Positions 1 through 6,119 are shown, counted from the stretch's first letter. The stretch: 8,377 nt of DNA from Thermoprotei archaeon (GCA_003661825.1 QMWW01000039.1:1-8377), one strand, 5' to 3'. A program made the numbers and translations. Notes: generated by a model from the letters alone, not told the origin.

Positions 1-257
1 ATAGAACTCGATGAATTCGCTGGTTCTATCGCCTGTAGGTCACGCTTATATAGATGTTCTCGACTTTGCTGTTTACCTAGAACCCATTTCCCAACCCCCC
101 TTAACCGTTTAGTAGGAGTTGCGGTCAAACAAAGCTATTTTACAGCAGTTTCACGAGGAGGCATATTATTCTTTCGGTAAAACTGTTCCTTCTATAGCAT
201 GTTCCAAAGCTATTGCTATTCTTGTGTGTTTTCAAATCGGTCTTATTGGGTGAAACG
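1..257. other. Left-edge region without a recognisable gene
   Basis: No reading frame here resembles a known protein. The longest plus-strand ATG frame I checked (from position 11) runs only about 33 codons. The stretch contains a good TATA-like box at 45-53, an edge-proximal inverted repeat (1-7 with 23-29), and two copies of the 10-mer CAAAGCTATT (130-139 and 205-214). The part next to the acetyltransferase stop (about 170-257) is probably its 3' flank. No tRNA, rRNA or C/D-box RNA pattern was recognised, although a small RNA cannot be excluded by eye. Confidence 0.5.
45..53 (-). promoter_or_regulatory. TATA-like box, possible promoter reading off the left edge
   Basis: On the minus strand the sequence reads CTATATAAG, close to the crenarchaeal TATA consensus. 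A start about 25 nt downstream would fall near position 24, inside the inverted repeat ATAGAAC (1-7) / GTTCTAT (23-29). A transcript going left would therefore begin with a 7-bp stem and 15-nt loop. The box is nearly symmetric, so direction is not certain. Minus is preferred only because no plus-strand gene starts soon after it. Confidence 0.35.
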
Positions 258-833
258 CTAGGGTAAGGGTCTAGCCATCACGTAGGCATCTTCGCCATCT
301 AGATAGTAGCGTGCTTCTACTTTCACTACTCTATATCCCAGCTTCTCGTAGAGCTTAATAGCGGGTTTATTGGATACTCTAACCTCGAGCTATGTCTCCT
401 CGCATCCATACTCTTCATAAAGGCTTTTAAGCGCATAGGCCATTAGCGCGTATCCCAATCCCCGTTTACGGTGTTCTCGAAGTACAGCTATGCTGACAAT
501 ATGCCCGCTTTTAACTAAGAAGTGCCTGAAGAAACCTGGTTTTCTCTCTATGCGGCACATAACGTAGCCTACAACCACATTATTCGGGGATTCTGCTACG
601 TAAAATGCTTTCCCGTGGTTTTTCAGTAGATCACGGAAAAAGTACATAGGGTAGTTCTCTGGTAGACACGCTAGATTTATCGCACGTACTTCCTCGAGAT
701 CCCCCTCATCTGCAAGCCTTATAGCGTATCCTGGCGCTTTGTCTCTAAGCCTCCTAGTAGCTTCTCTATAGACCTCGGTGATACTGGGTCGTGGTTCTTC
801 AATTTTCTTCTTACGCCACAGTATCACATTCAC
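258..833 (-). pseudogene. Ard1/Naa10-type N-terminal acetyltransferase (RimI-like GNAT) interrupted by an in-frame TAG
   Basis: This family transfers acetyl from acetyl-CoA to the alpha-amino group of protein N-termini in the cytoplasm. The first 147 codons carry GNAT hallmarks: LPENYPMYFF near residues 57-66, the strand GHIVSIAVL, and the acetyl-CoA pyrophosphate loop HRKRGLGYAL. The frame then meets TAG at 390-392. Reading straight on in the same frame gives 43 further residues starting LEVRVSNKPAIKLYEKLGY and ending YYLDGEDAYVMARPLP before a real stop at 258-260. This is the normal C-terminus of the family. From memory of the Sulfolobus Ard1 sequence, the amber sits where a Tyr normally stands, so a single-base change of TAT/TAC would explain it. 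If translation ends at 390, the 147-residue product lacks the last beta strands that complete the substrate pocket. Other genes here end in TAG, so general recoding is unlikely. The track start is GTG at 833, but the Shine-Dalgarno spacing favours GTG at 827. Confidence 0.85.
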
Positions 834-840
834 TCCTCCT
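834..840 (-). promoter_or_regulatory. Strong Shine-Dalgarno for the acetyltransferase, favouring the downstream GTG
   Basis: The minus strand reads AGGAGGA and then directly GTGAATGTG. The first GTG (833) is only 1 nt from the AGGAGG core. The in-frame GTG two codons later (825-827) is 7 nt from it, the usual distance. Translation therefore probably starts at 827, giving MILWRKKK at the N-terminus. Confidence 0.6.
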
Positions 841-877
841 ACCAGCTACGGGTCTCTACACATATCTTATCCTAGTC

Positions 878-891
878 CGGCCCTATAATAT
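878..891 (-). promoter_or_regulatory. Possible promoter of the acetyltransferase gene
   Basis: The gap between apgM and the acetyltransferase is about 100 bp. On the minus strand it contains GATATTATAGGG, about 50 bp before the start codon, so a transcript would have a leader of roughly 20-30 nt. That fits the strong Shine-Dalgarno sequence found next to the start. This is a match by eye only. Confidence 0.35.
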
Positions 892-932
892 CGCTATCTA
901 GCCTTTCGGCCCAAGCACTATAGTGTTCCCAC

Positions 933-2216
933 CTACTGCTTTAAGTACCCTGCTATAATGCTTGGTAGCATCTTCCACCCGTGTTCGTAGAATCCTAGTT
1001 TCCCTCTTAAGCAATCTTTTTCCGTGAACCTCACTATATGGTCAGGCTCTATGTCTGGAGAGTAGAATGCTATAGGTACTGGATCGTCTGTATGCGCCCT
1101 CCTACTAGGAGGTGTAGCGTGATCCGCTGTAACTAGTATGGCTAGATCCTCTGGTTTCGAGCTTAGAAGTGGTTGTACGTAGTACTTGTCGATCGCCTCG
1201 ATCCTCCTCTTCTTCTCTTCTAGGTCCCCATCATGCCCAGGCTCGTCGGGTCCCTTGAGGTGGACATATGCTATGTCGTAGTCTCTAAGTACTTCCATAG
1301 TCTTCTCTAGCCTAAGACTATAGTCTCTTCGGGGATCACCTGTTGGCGGCTCAAGCACTATGGTATGTGCTTTAAACAGCCTACCAATACCTATCTCAAC
1401 CGGCATTTCCGCTAAAACAGCTACTCTGCACCCGTACTTTTCGCCGATAGGCTTTACCTCTGGAACAGCTCCACCAGCGTCTCTCAGTAGTATAGCATTA
1501 GCTGCTAGTAGTCCTTTCTCAACTCTAGCCTTGTTGATAGGGTGCTTGTTGAGGATCTCCATAGCTTTTTCTGTGAAGATATTAGCTAGTTCTGCTGTTA
1601 TCTCTGCTTCGGGGGTATTTTCTAGCGGTTCTATGTCTTCAAGAACTGGTTTATAGCTTCGAACAGCAATACTCAGTAGTCCTTTCCTAACATATGCTGG
1701 GTCGTTATTCGATACCATGGGTGATAGCTTCTTACTCCTACTACCTATGACTACTACTGCGCGGTGTCCAATAGTTGCTTTCACTCTAGCGTATCCATCG
1801 TGTACACCTAAGTCCATGTTATCAACAGCCCTAGCTAGTTCGCGTGCTTCGCTAGTTGACAGAGATCTACCGACTCGTCTGTCTACTAGCTTCTTAGTAG
1901 AGGAATCTACTGTAGCAAAGTTAGCGCGAAACGCTACTTCATAGCCTTCGCGTAGAGTAAGCCCGGCTCCCAGTGCTTCGACGGCTCCTCTTCCCGGATA
2001 TACTCTGTGAGGATCATATCCTAGTATGGATATAACGGCTTCATCGCTCTCCGGGGCCACTCCCTTACTGACTGTGTACATTCCACCACATATACCCATT
2101 TTCGCTATCTCGTCTAAACCAGGCTTCTCGGCTTTCTCCAGAGTGGTTACTTCGTCGCTAAGGCTATCGGCCATACCGTCTATTACGAGGTACAAGAGCT
2201 TATACTTCAACCCCAT
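933..2216 (-). CDS. apgM: 2,3-bisphosphoglycerate-independent phosphoglycerate mutase, archaeal type (ApgM)
   Basis: This cytoplasmic glycolytic/gluconeogenic enzyme interconverts 3-phosphoglycerate and 2-phosphoglycerate through a phosphoserine intermediate. It belongs to the alkaline-phosphatase superfamily and needs two divalent metals. Visible family marks in order are the N-terminal metal site LVIDGMAD (about residues 10-17), the nucleophile segment APESDEAVISILGYDP with its Ser (about 54-69), the block YPGRGAVEALGAG, the segment FRANFATVD, and DRRVGR. In the C-terminal half are HLKGPDEPGHDGD, which matches the family's metal/phosphate-binding block, and the metal site TADHATPPS. At 427 residues it is near the usual 400-415 or slightly more. 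The ATG start at 2216 gives a natural N-terminus and has a GAGG-containing stretch about 8 nt upstream. It lies 109 bp downstream of the ThiR-like gene with its own TATA-like boxes, so it is probably transcribed separately. Confidence 0.95.
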   Translation of the reverse strand: MGLKYKLLYLVIDGMADSLSDEVTTLEKAEKPGLDEIAKMGICGGMYTVSKGVAPESDEAVISILGYDPHRVYPGRGAVEALGAGLTLREGYEVAFRANFATVDSSTKKLVDRRVGRSLSTSEARELARAVDNMDLGVHDGYARVKATIGHRAVVVIGSRSKKLSPMVSNNDPAYVRKGLLSIAVRSYKPVLEDIEPLENTPEAEITAELANIFTEKAMEILNKHPINKARVEKGLLAANAILLRDAGGAVPEVKPIGEKYGCRVAVLAEMPVEIGIGRLFKAHTIVLEPPTGDPRRDYSLRLEKTMEVLRDYDIAYVHLKGPDEPGHDGDLEEKKRRIEAIDKYYVQPLLSSKPEDLAILVTADHATPPSRRAHTDDPVPIAFYSPDIEPDHIVRFTEKDCLRGKLGFYEHGWKMLPSIIAGYLKQ

Positions 2217-2263
2217 AGAAGCCGCCCTCTAGCTCCTGTACATTGTCTTCGAGCTAGGAATTA

Positions 2264-2288
2264 GTTATAAGGACTTAAACTATAAAAG
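2264..2288 (-). promoter_or_regulatory. Candidate promoter region of apgM
   Basis: The minus strand carries two overlapping TATA-like elements, GCTTTTATAGTTT (about 2276-2289) and CCTTATAAC (about 2264-2272). They lie roughly 50-70 bp before the apgM ATG. Either could place a start with a leader of about 25-40 nt. The first is immediately preceded by one copy of the 12-bp word repeated around the ThiR-like gene. Which box is used cannot be told from sequence. Confidence 0.5.
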
Positions 2289-2293
2289 CATCT

Positions 2294-2305
2294 GCTTAGT
2301 ACACG
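2294..2305. repeat. 12-bp repeated word, copy 1 (upstream of apgM)
   Basis: The word GCTTAGTACACG here is identical to 3200-3211. Both copies are in gaps either side of the ThiR-like gene and in the same orientation. This copy lies just upstream of the apgM TATA-like box as transcribed. It is a candidate binding site for the neighbouring regulator. That role is inferred; no published motif was compared. Confidence 0.5.
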
Positions 2306-2325
2306 GAGGGCTAGCTAGGTAAACG

Positions 2326-3198
2326 CTAATCTCTATCACTAGCTATATGCTTAAGAGCGTTCTCGAGGTCTTCGAAGCTATTGGCTAAGATGTATACTAC
2401 GGGCTCTAATCCATACCCGCCTAGATCGGCCACAATATCAGGGGAGCGTGTAAGCACTTTTTCGAGGGATTCCCAGAACTCGTTTATCGAAGAATGTGGT
2501 CCACAGTACTCAACGCGATATATCCGCTTAAGGCTCTCTACTCTCCTGACATATGCAGTATTCATAGCTACCCTGCGCCTATTGTTGTACTTTGCAGCCA
2601 TTATCAAAACCCTCGACAAATGCCTGCTGCCTCCATACATGGGCTCGCCGACGATCAACGCTCTATTTCCTGCTTTGATGATCCTCCCGGTAAGCCCTAT
2701 AACGTCTACCGGGCTACGCGGCTTTACGGGTGTGTACACGATGTTTATGCCGACCTCGGGTACTAAGCTCTCTATCCTATACCTTGACACTATTCTTTCT
2801 ACTCTTTCCCTATAATACTCTAAATACGGATCACTGATTCTACCTGTTCTACAGAGTTCTCTCATTTCTTTATGTTCTCTACACAGATATGCTAGAGTTA
2901 GCTCCTGAACTATGCTGTTAACTAGTAATACGTATTTCTCGCTGGAATCTTGTGCCAGCGTATCAGCTAGCAGCTTTACGTAGTACTTTAGCCTATCGGT
3001 ATCTAACCTTAACTCAAGCGCTTTGTGGTAGTACTCGTCTATAGGTTTGGATAGGTACTTGTATACCTGGGGCTGAGTAACTCCTAGTAGGTAAGCGATC
3101 TTCCTCTGACTAAACCCTCTACTATAGAGCTCGTGTACGAGGACCCCTCTGAGAAGAGGCACTATCTTCTTAGCGGCTACTTCGTGCAGTATTGTCAT
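2326..3198 (-). CDS. thiR: HTH–ThiN domain transcriptional regulator (ThiR-like, thiamine-phosphate responsive)
   Basis: This is predicted to be a DNA-binding repressor that senses thiamine phosphates through a ThiN-type domain. Residues about 28-50 form a helix-turn-helix (FSQRKIAYLLGVTQPQVYKYLS). A helical linker of about 60-140 includes two Cys (106, 116). Residues about 145-285 match the ThiN fold: the opening LVPEVGINIVYT, then SPVDVIGLTGRI, the signature YGGSRHLSRVL, the segment RVAMNTAYV, and the closing block VADLGGYGLEPVVYIL. ThiN is a TMP synthase when fused to ThiD. When fused to an HTH, as here, it is known as the ThiR regulator family. ATG at 3198 puts the HTH near the N-terminus, and no Shine-Dalgarno precedes it, so the leader may be very short. 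No thiamine gene is visible nearby, so the targets are probably elsewhere, possibly plus its own promoter. It starts 38 bp after the hypothetical gene's stop. Confidence 0.82.
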   Translation of the reverse strand: MTILHEVAAKKIVPLLRGVLVHELYSRGFSQRKIAYLLGVTQPQVYKYLSKPIDEYYHKALELRLDTDRLKYYVKLLADTLAQDSSEKYVLLVNSIVQELTLAYLCREHKEMRELCRTGRISDPYLEYYRERVERIVSRYRIESLVPEVGINIVYTPVKPRSPVDVIGLTGRIIKAGNRALIVGEPMYGGSRHLSRVLIMAAKYNNRRRVAMNTAYVRRVESLKRIYRVEYCGPHSSINEFWESLEKVLTRSPDIVADLGGYGLEPVVYILANSFEDLENALKHIASDRD

Positions 3199-3199
3199 G

Positions 3200-3215
3200 G
3201 CTTAGTACACGTGTA
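3200..3215. promoter_or_regulatory. Candidate operator: 12-bp repeat copy 2 overlapping a 10-bp palindrome
   Basis: GCTTAGTACACG (3200-3211) repeats exactly at 2294-2305. It overlaps the perfect palindrome TACACGTGTA (3206-3215). On the minus strand this lies directly before the ATG of the ThiR-like gene. It is about 25 nt downstream of a TATA-like box, so it would cover the transcription start. That geometry suits autorepression, but binding is inferred. Confidence 0.45.
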
Positions 3216-3233
3216 TTCTTCTAAGTAGCTAGT

Positions 3234-3246
3234 CTCTTAAATATCC
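3234..3246 (-). promoter_or_regulatory. Possible promoter of the ThiR-like gene
   Basis: The minus strand reads GATATTTAAGAG across the stop codon of the upstream hypothetical gene, about 42 bp before the regulator's ATG. A start near 3214 would give a leader of about 16 nt and would fall at the palindrome TACACGTGTA. Cotranscription with the upstream gene (38 bp gap) is equally possible. Confidence 0.4.
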
Positions 3247-3995
3247 TCTCTTGTAGCTCTCATATCCCTAGCAAACTCTGTCCTCACTGCTCTCCTGGTA
3301 AACGCTAAGCCGCTTATGCGTGCAGAGATCTTTTCAGCTAGTGAGAGTATTTCGTTCAATACCTTGATCTCTTCTTCTAATACGTCTCCGTACTTCATCA
3401 TCTCCTCTAGTAGTTCGGCTACACTCTCTAACTCGTTGAACACTATTCTTTTAAACAGTTCTTTATCAGCGGTAGAAAACGCTGGTTTAACCGAGAGCCT
3501 TCTAAGCGTAGCGAGAATACTCTGCGGCTCTATGCTCCTATACTTTATGATTAAGAGCCTAAGCCTCGGATCGCTTGCCTCAGACAAACCCGTATACTCT
3601 AGTATAGCTCTTCGAACAGCCTCTAGGTCTACGAAGCTCCACCATTTCTGCGTAGTTGAGATATAGGTTTTCTCTATTAATCCGTATTCACGCTCTAGTA
3701 CTCGTAGGAGGTTGTGTGGAGCATAGTTTACTCCTATCCTCCTAAGCCTCGAGACCACGTGTTTGTAGCTGAAATCTCCGAGCCTATGGTCTATTTCTGG
3801 GTCTAGAGAAACATCTAGAGCCGTACGTAAAACTAGATAACCTTTATCTCCATATTTTTCCAGGAAACTAAGCACTCTCTCGCGTATTTCGCTCTCTGAA
3901 TACAAAGCCTTAAAACACCCAAGTAGTGAGTAGTTAGCTAACGAGCTATTTAAGGAATTTTGTTTCGGTAAAATACTTACTCTACTGAATACCAA
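3237..3995 (-). CDS. Hypothetical crenarchaeal protein with a possible winged-helix region
   Basis: I do not recognise this protein. Residues about 36-133 look like alternating helices followed by a short beta hairpin (VVSRLRRIGV, LLRVLEREYGLIEKT, KWWSFVDLEAVRRAI), which resembles a winged helix. Residues about 176-235 are strongly helical and charged, possibly a coiled coil for dimerisation. There are no membrane segments or signal peptide. The longest frame starts with TTG at 3995, but its first 30 residues are Ser/Asn/Leu-rich and look non-coding. An in-frame TTG at 3905 is preceded by GGGTG about 10 nt upstream and by a TATA-like CTTAAATAG at about 3946-3954. It gives a more natural start (about 222 residues, YSESEIRERVLSFLEKYG after the start). 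I favour 3905. It is upstream of, and may share a transcript with, the ThiR-like gene. Confidence 0.7.
   Translation of the reverse strand: MVFSRVSILPKQNSLNSSLANYSLLGCFKALYSESEIRERVLSFLEKYGDKGYLVLRTALDVSLDPEIDHRLGDFSYKHVVSRLRRIGVNYAPHNLLRVLEREYGLIEKTYISTTQKWWSFVDLEAVRRAILEYTGLSEASDPRLRLLIIKYRSIEPQSILATLRRLSVKPAFSTADKELFKRIVFNELESVAELLEEMMKYGDVLEEEIKVLNEILSLAEKISARISGLAFTRRAVRTEFARDMRATREDI
3946..3954 (-). promoter_or_regulatory. TATA-like box for the hypothetical gene, supporting a start at 3905
   Basis: The minus strand reads CTTAAATAG inside the first 30 codons of the longest frame. It is placed so that transcription would begin near 3924, about 20 nt before the TTG at 3905 and its GGGTG ribosome site. 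If correct, the annotated 5' part of this gene is really a promoter and the divergent gap to the ABC genes is about 130 bp. Confidence 0.4.
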
Positions 3996-4004
3996 GTAAT
4001 ACTA

Positions 4005-4025
4005 CGGTATTTCGGTAATACGGTG
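4005..4025. repeat. Three CGGT(A/G) repeats at an exact 8-bp period
   Basis: CGGTA at 4005-4009, CGGTA at 4013-4017 and CGGTG at 4021-4025 follow each other every 8 bp between the divergent hypothetical and ABC genes. A further CGGTA lies at 3966-3970. The same stretch holds an inverted repeat GTATT (4007-4011) / AATAC (4017-4021). The last unit is also part of the ATPase ribosome site. It may be an operator for the divergent promoters, but an 8-bp period is not a full helical turn. Confidence 0.35.
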
Positions 4026-4029
4026 GGAT
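4022..4029 (+). promoter_or_regulatory. Shine-Dalgarno of the ABC ATPase gene
   Basis: GGTGGGAT ends 7 nt before the ATG at 4037, which supports that start. The GGTG core complements the CACC of the archaeal 16S rRNA 3' end. Confidence 0.55.
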
Positions 4030-4036
4030 AACAGAT

Positions 4037-4777
4037 ATGCCGCGGAAAGTACTAGTAGTAGATAGCGTCCACAAAACCTACAAGGGCGGCGTATACGCGG
4101 TTAGAGGAGTCAGCTTCACTGTATACGAGGGGGAGATCTATGGATTAATAGGTCCCAACGGTGCTGGTAAAACAACTACGCTGAGAATGATTGCTGGTTT
4201 AATAAAGCCTTCTAAGGGCTCGATCACCGTAGATGGAGTAGACGCCGTAAGAGAGCCTTTCAGAGCACGTAAGCTCGTAGGTTATTTACCGGAGGAAGCA
4301 GAGGTTTACAGCAGGCTTAAAGGTATTGAGCATCTCAAGTTCTATGCTGAGCTATACGGTGTGAATAATGTTGATGAAGTAGTAGAGTATGGTGCAAGCC
4401 TCAGCGGACTAGGCTCTAGGCTTTACGAGAGAGCAGGTAACTACAGTAAGGGTATGAAGCGCAGGCTCCTCCTAGCAATAGTTTTAATGAGAAAGCCTCG
4501 TTTAGCTCTCCTAGACGAGCCTACAAGCGGTCTAGACGTCTATGCATCTGTCCATGTAAGAGAAGTGATAAAGAAATACGTACGAGAAACCCGTTCATCG
4601 GTTGTACTCAGTAGCCATAACATGCTAGAAGTCGAGTACCTCTGCGATAGAATAGGGTTCATGTACAATGGGAGAATAATCCTAGAGGGCAGCCCGAAGA
4701 GCATCATCGATGAATACGGAGTAGATAACTTGGAGGAAGCCTTTACAAAAGCGATCGAGGAGTTCAGAAGTGCTTAG
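4037..4777 (+). CDS. ABC exporter ATP-binding protein (NatA/CcmA type)
   Basis: This is the cytoplasmic ATPase that powers the membrane partner encoded immediately downstream. Motifs in order are Walker A GPNGAGKTT (residues 39-47), a Q-loop region VGYLPEEAEVYSRLKG where the usual Gln is Glu (as is common in the NatA-like exporter group), signature YSKGMKRR (136-143), Walker B LALLDEP (156-162), D-loop SGLD (164-167), and switch His194 in SSHNMLEVE. At 246 residues it has a full core and a short tail. The ATG start has a good ribosome site. The end overlaps the permease start by 8 bp, so the two are translationally coupled. No substrate-binding protein is present and the permease is ABC-2 type, so export is expected. 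The substrate (ion, drug or lipid) cannot be read from the sequence. Confidence 0.93.
   Translation: MPRKVLVVDSVHKTYKGGVYAVRGVSFTVYEGEIYGLIGPNGAGKTTTLRMIAGLIKPSKGSITVDGVDAVREPFRARKLVGYLPEEAEVYSRLKGIEHLKFYAELYGVNNVDEVVEYGASLSGLGSRLYERAGNYSKGMKRRLLLAIVLMRKPRLALLDEPTSGLDVYASVHVREVIKKYVRETRSSVVLSSHNMLEVEYLCDRIGFMYNGRIILEGSPKSIIDEYGVDNLEEAFTKAIEEFRSA
4757..4762 (+). promoter_or_regulatory. Shine-Dalgarno deciding the GTG start of the permease
   Basis: GAGGAG inside the end of the ATPase gene lies 7 nt before the GTG at 4770. This supports the GTG start and the 8-bp overlap with the ATPase stop at 4775-4777. Confidence 0.6.
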
Positions 4778-6035
4778 GCTTCCACGGTATATCAGGATCC
4801 TCTTGGGCAAGGAGCTATTGGATCTATCGCGTGATAGGAAAACGCTATTTACCAGCATACTACTACCGCTCACTATGCTCCCCCTCCTTGGCTTAGTTAG
4901 CCTACTGCTTATCGCCCAGCAACCAGTAAATGTCGCTATAGTAGATCTTGATACGAGCAAATACACTGATCCTCAGCTAGGCCTAACTGTTGACTCGCAC
5001 TGGCTTGTAGGAAACCTTACTCACTACCTGAGAAGCTATGGCTACAATGTATCGCTCGCAGAGTCTCTAGAAGTAGTTAGGGATCCTAAGGTAGATGTCG
5101 TCGTCGTCATACCGCCTGGATTCGCTGAGAACGCCTCCAGCCTAGATAGAATTGCTCATGTAACAGTGTATAAGAAGGCAGGGTATCAAGCAGCTTCTAG
5201 AGCCGAGTCTCTAGTATACAGCGTGGTATCCGCGTTCTCCTACAACTTGTCGCGTGCAAAGATCGCTGCTTTGCTAGAAATAGCGAACGTAGCGGCTTCT
5301 CTACAAGCTATCCGTAACCCTGTTCAAGCACTAACTGAGCTCGTTAGCGTAGTTGGGGAGAGAGTCAGCTTTGAAGCAGAGCTACGAAGCCTATTCGCTA
5401 GGATCCTGGTGCTAGCTCTAAGCTTCGTAGTCACTCCTGCTGCATCCTACGTTATAGACGGGATCATAGGCGAGAGGGAGAGGAAGACCATAGAATTCCT
5501 CATGGTGTCTCCAGCTCCGCTATCGCATATTATCTATGCTAAGATGATTGCAGCAACCATACTAGGCATTATATCGGCTGTATTCGATGCAGCAGGGCTA
5601 GTCTTATACATGTTCTTTATGGGCTTAGTCTATGGCATAGCGATAGGGATTATAGTGGACTATAGACTGCTCGTACTTCACGCCGTAACCGCGTTCTTCA
5701 CGATCCTCTCAACGATCACTATAGCTTTACCTTTCATAACTAAGACCAGAGGTATTAGGAGCGCATCTAATATTGCAAGTATCGTTACAACCGCTGGCTT
5801 GGTGTTCTTCTTCACGGGGTTCTTGATAGACTACATTAAGCTACCGCCACACATACTGTACCCGCTATATGCTATACCCTACGTACACAGCATCCTAGCT
5901 ATTCAAGCATATGTTTTCGAAGACCCGGTTAGATCAGTGATGCACATACTACTACTAGCTTTAGTAAGCCTAGCTCTGTTAATAGGTGCTACAAAGACTA
6001 TAGATCCCGAGAAGCTACTGGTAGCCCCTAGCTAA
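4770..6035 (+). CDS. ABC-2 type exporter permease (NatB-like)
   Basis: This is the membrane partner of the ATPase just upstream. The layout is typical of the NatB-like ABC-2 family. A cytoplasmic N-terminus with an amphipathic stretch (IRILLGKELLDLSRDRKT) leads into membrane segment 1 (about residues 26-49). A large outside domain of about 155 residues follows (50-207, including NVAIVDLDTS and DVVVVIPPGF). The C-terminal membrane block then has segments at about 208-230, 258-285, 286-322 (one or two helices), 333-356 and 390-408. The family signature GERERKTIEFLMVSPAP (about 234-250) lies in the cytoplasmic loop that contacts the ATPase. At 421 residues it is of normal length, and it starts with GTG. 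The last codons (TKTIDPEKLL) are cytoplasmic. The transported substrate is unknown; sodium, drug and lipid export are all known among relatives. Confidence 0.9.
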   Translation: MLRLPRYIRILLGKELLDLSRDRKTLFTSILLPLTMLPLLGLVSLLLIAQQPVNVAIVDLDTSKYTDPQLGLTVDSHWLVGNLTHYLRSYGYNVSLAESLEVVRDPKVDVVVVIPPGFAENASSLDRIAHVTVYKKAGYQAASRAESLVYSVVSAFSYNLSRAKIAALLEIANVAASLQAIRNPVQALTELVSVVGERVSFEAELRSLFARILVLALSFVVTPAASYVIDGIIGERERKTIEFLMVSPAPLSHIIYAKMIAATILGIISAVFDAAGLVLYMFFMGLVYGIAIGIIVDYRLLVLHAVTAFFTILSTITIALPFITKTRGIRSASNIASIVTTAGLVFFFTGFLIDYIKLPPHILYPLYAIPYVHSILAIQAYVFEDPVRSVMHILLLALVSLALLIGATKTIDPEKLLVAPS

Positions 6036-6052
6036 AAGCCTTGGGATCGCCA

Positions 6053-6068
6053 AATGCTTATAAGCGTT
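6053..6068 (+). promoter_or_regulatory. Promoter of the winged-helix/kinase unit, with a palindromic TATA box
   Basis: GCTTATAAGC (6056-6065) is a perfect 10-bp palindrome and also a strong archaeal TATA box. The flanks extend the symmetry to 14 of 16 positions (6053-6068). A start near 6088 would leave a leader of about 30 nt before the ATG at 6120. A regulator binding this palindrome would block TBP, so it is a possible autoregulatory site for the winged-helix protein that follows. Confidence 0.55.
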
Positions 6069-6119
6069 CTATCCTATACAGAGTCTAGTCACAGATAGCC
6101 TTTCAACAGCTGGGTTAAC

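Noticed and set aside
54..90. 'Conserved' promoter for a plus-strand gene after the TATA-like box at 45-53
   Set aside because: No plus-strand reading frame of useful length starts downstream before the acetyltransferase, so only a minus-strand reading was kept, at low confidence.
258..392. Pyrrolysine or genome-wide TAG recoding to explain the amber in the acetyltransferase
   Set aside because: At least four other genes in the window use TAG as their real stop with no family-like continuation needed, and a single base change explains the case more simply.
1360..1944. Two plus-strand frames of 98 and 75 codons opposite apgM
   Set aside because: They are antisense to a clearly conserved enzyme, Ser/Ala/Leu-rich with no recognisable domain, and are shadows of apgM codon use.
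933..2216. Replacement of the apgM nucleophile segment (PESDEA in place of the PGSDTA remembered from euryarchaeal enzymes) as a sign of lost activity
   Set aside because: The Ser-Asp and both metal sites remain. The change is likely lineage variation, so it was not raised as a finding.
2381..2815. 144-codon plus-strand frame opposite the ThiR-like gene
   Set aside because: The opposite strand carries a full HTH–ThiN protein. This frame shows no family motif and has the composition of a shadow frame.
4120..4170. Glu in place of the Q-loop Gln in the ABC ATPase as a defect
   Set aside because: An acidic residue in this position is common in NatA-like exporter ATPases, and the remaining motifs are intact.
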